Positions 4,987 to 5,870 of a DNA stretch of 5,870 bases are shown here, one piece after another. Positions within the stretch are counted from its first letter, which is position 1, and the number at the start of each line of letters is the position of its first letter. A program made the position numbers and the translations under genes. The notes under the pieces are model-generated. The model had not been told where the DNA came from. It was given only the letters and a program-made list of their open reading frames with translations, and did not search any database. The DNA lies in assembly GCA_049276515.1 (NCBI GenBank), contig JBASWO010000129.1, forward strand, positions 1 through 5,870. The letters run 5' to 3'. This DNA comes from JAATFY01 sp049276515 (lineage in GTDB: Bacteria; Pseudomonadota; Alphaproteobacteria; UBA9219).

Positions 4987-5039
4987 CCGCCGACACGGGG
5001 ATTTTCAATCCCCTGCTCTACCAACTGAGCTACCTGGGC
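4964..5039 (-). tRNA. tRNA-Phe (anticodon GAA)
   Basis: The 76 bases on the minus strand fold into a full cloverleaf: acceptor GCCCAGG/CCTGGGC, D-stem GCTC/GAGC, anticodon stem GGGGA/TCCCC with loop TTGAAAA (anticodon GAA), variable loop GTGTC, T-stem GGCGG/CCGTC with loop TTCAATT, discriminator A and encoded CCA. The gene is intact, as expected if integration restored its 3' end. It has its own promoter and follows yacG. Confidence 0.97.
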
Positions 5040-5059
5040 ATACCGAAGCGAAGGGCAAG

Positions 5060-5088
5060 CTTATAGGCAAGGAATAGCCCCTTGTCCA
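5060..5088 (-). promoter_or_regulatory. Sigma70-type promoter of tRNA-Phe
   Basis: On the minus strand TGGACA (5088-5083) and TATAAG (5065-5060) are exactly 17 bases apart; each matches the consensus at five of six positions. Transcription would start near 5053, leaving a leader of about a dozen bases before the tRNA 5' end at 5039. It is the best promoter in the window. Confidence 0.75.
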
Positions 5089-5105
5089 CCCTTTGAAAGG
5101 CTATT
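5073..5105. repeat. Inverted repeat between yacG and tRNA-Phe
   Basis: AATAGCC (5073-5079) and GGCTATT (5099-5105) are exact reverse complements around a 19-base loop. The repeat starts three bases past the yacG stop and has no T-tract, so it is not a standard intrinsic terminator. It may protect or mark the end of the maf-yacG message. It overlaps the tRNA promoter. Confidence 0.5.
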
Positions 5106-5107
5106 TC

Positions 5108-5293
5108 TTATTCAATATCAGCATCATCGTTATGATTGCTGGTATCAGGCCCTTCATTAGTAGGCACCTTGTAGCGCTCACCTAGCCAACTGCCTAAATC
5201 AATATCAGCGCAGCGTTTTGAGCAAAAGGGACGAAAAGATTCGGTTGCTGGCTTTTTACATACCGGACAATTTTTTAATGTTTGCTGGTTCAT
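5108..5293 (-). CDS. yacG: YacG zinc-finger protein, DNA gyrase inhibitor family
   Basis: A protein of 61 residues. Cys9-x-x-Cys12 and Cys24-x-x-x-Cys28 form the four-cysteine zinc site, and FRPFCSKRCADIDLGSWLGERYKVP (written here as FRPFCSKRCA from 20, then DIDLGSWLGERY from 30) is the family signature. In E. coli YacG binds GyrB and blocks gyrase binding to DNA. The tail after about residue 44 is acidic and probably disordered, as usual. The ATG at 5293 has GAGG six bases upstream, overlapping the maf stop, and only three bases separate the two genes, so they form an operon and are likely translationally coupled. This is host chromosome, outside the mobile element. Confidence 0.95.
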   Translation of the reverse strand: MNQQTLKNCPVCKKPATESFRPFCSKRCADIDLGSWLGERYKVPTNEGPDTSNHNDDADIE

Positions 5294-5296
5294 CGC

Positions 5297-5870
5297 TCAC
5301 CTCAAAAATCCGCAGCCGCGCAACATTTGCATGACCTCAAACAAAGGCAAGCCAACAATATTAGAGTAAGACCCAGCAATAAAACGGATATGTGCAGCTG
5401 CTAAACCCTGAATAGCGTAACCACCGGCTTTACCAATACCCTCGTCACTTTTTACATAGGCCTTGATGTCTTGTGGTGACAAAGCATGAAACGTCACGCT
5501 GCTATCAACAACACGCTCTGTGATTTTGCCATCCTGCGTACATAAAGCAACGCCGGTATAGACGTGGTGCTTACGGCCCGACAAAAGTTTGAGGCAGCTT
5601 TCCACCTCAGCTGCAGTTTCAGCTTTGGGAAGAATGCGGCGCCCCACTGCAACAACCGTGTCGGCAGCGAGCACAAAAGATTTGTGTTCTTTTGCAGCTA
5701 CCGCTTTCATTTTTTCAAAAGCCAATCGTTTAGCTAATTGCCGAGGCAATTCACGCGGCAAAGGATCTTCCCTAATATCAGCAGGAATAATTTTAGCGGG
5801 GATAATGCCTATATCTTTGAGCAGCGACAGGCGTCGCGGCGAGGAAGAAGCAAGAATGAGTGAGGCTGAG
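5297..5870 (-). CDS. maf: Maf nucleoside triphosphate pyrophosphatase (5' end cut by window)
   Basis: The frame is open to the window edge, giving 190 residues; only a few N-terminal residues are missing compared with the usual length near 200. The TTG at 5761 is not the start, since family sequence continues upstream. Visible motifs, numbered from the first complete codon: SSSPRR (8-13), AADTVVAV with Asp70, LSGRKHHVYTGV (96-107), GKAGGYAIQG (146-155) and GSYSNIVGLPLFE (166-178). Maf proteins hydrolyse non-canonical or specific NTPs to NMP and pyrophosphate, a house-cleaning role also linked to division arrest. The AGGYAIQG segment is closer to the YhdE (dTTP/UTP) type than to the m7GTP type, but I hold this loosely. 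It is cytoplasmic, and the first gene of a pair with yacG. Confidence 0.95.
   Translation of the reverse strand, partial: SASLILASSSPRRLSLLKDIGIIPAKIIPADIREDPLPRELPRQLAKRLAFEKMKAVAAKEHKSFVLAADTVVAVGRRILPKAETAAEVESCLKLLSGRKHHVYTGVALCTQDGKITERVVDSSVTFHALSPQDIKAYVKSDEGIGKAGGYAIQGLAAAHIRFIAGSYSNIVGLPLFEVMQMLRGCGFLR

Noticed and set aside
5494..5676. Minus-strand 60-codon frame inside maf
   Set aside because: Shadow of maf, whose motifs are intact in the main frame.
5761..5761. TTG at 5761 as the start of maf
   Set aside because: The frame continues upstream with the conserved SSSPRR motif, so this is an internal leucine codon and the gene runs off the window.

Overview
The window looks like a piece of an alphaproteobacterial chromosome carrying a small integrated mobilizable element. 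The host part, at the right end and all on the minus strand, is maf (cut by the window edge), then yacG, then a tRNA-Phe(GAA) gene. From general knowledge this order is common in Alphaproteobacteria. I cannot name the genus from sequence alone. The moderately AT-rich composition does not decide it.

Layout, read right to left (the direction of transcription of every gene): maf (5297 to beyond 5870), yacG (5108-5293), a promoter and tRNA-Phe (4964-5039), a weak terminator (4904-4928), a P4-type tyrosine integrase (3569-4816) with its own leader repeats, a gene-free regulatory stretch (3238-3568) with a strong terminator and several short repeat clusters, an AlpA-type regulator (3010-3237), a MobC-like relaxosome protein (2436-2972), a short relaxase (1657-2439), a GIY-YIG nuclease with homing-endonuclease-type repeats (765-1499), and a PIN-domain protein with an unusual repeat insertion (120-731). 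Bases 1-119 hold no recognisable gene.

The integrase lies directly off the 3' end of tRNA-Phe, which is the classic arrangement for elements that recombine into a tRNA 3' end and regenerate the gene. Integrase plus AlpA (excision control), MobC plus relaxase (DNA nicking for transfer) and the lack of any mating-pair or replication genes fit an integrative mobilizable element that relies on a helper conjugation system. The GIY-YIG and PIN genes are the cargo at the far end.

The most unusual item is the PIN protein. Its catalytic halves are split by three tandem 22-residue repeats, each made of five-residue steps. The large residue at every step is aliphatic in copy 1, Trp in copy 2 and Tyr in copy 3. 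I do not recognise this from a named family. The left boundary of the element is not proven within the window.
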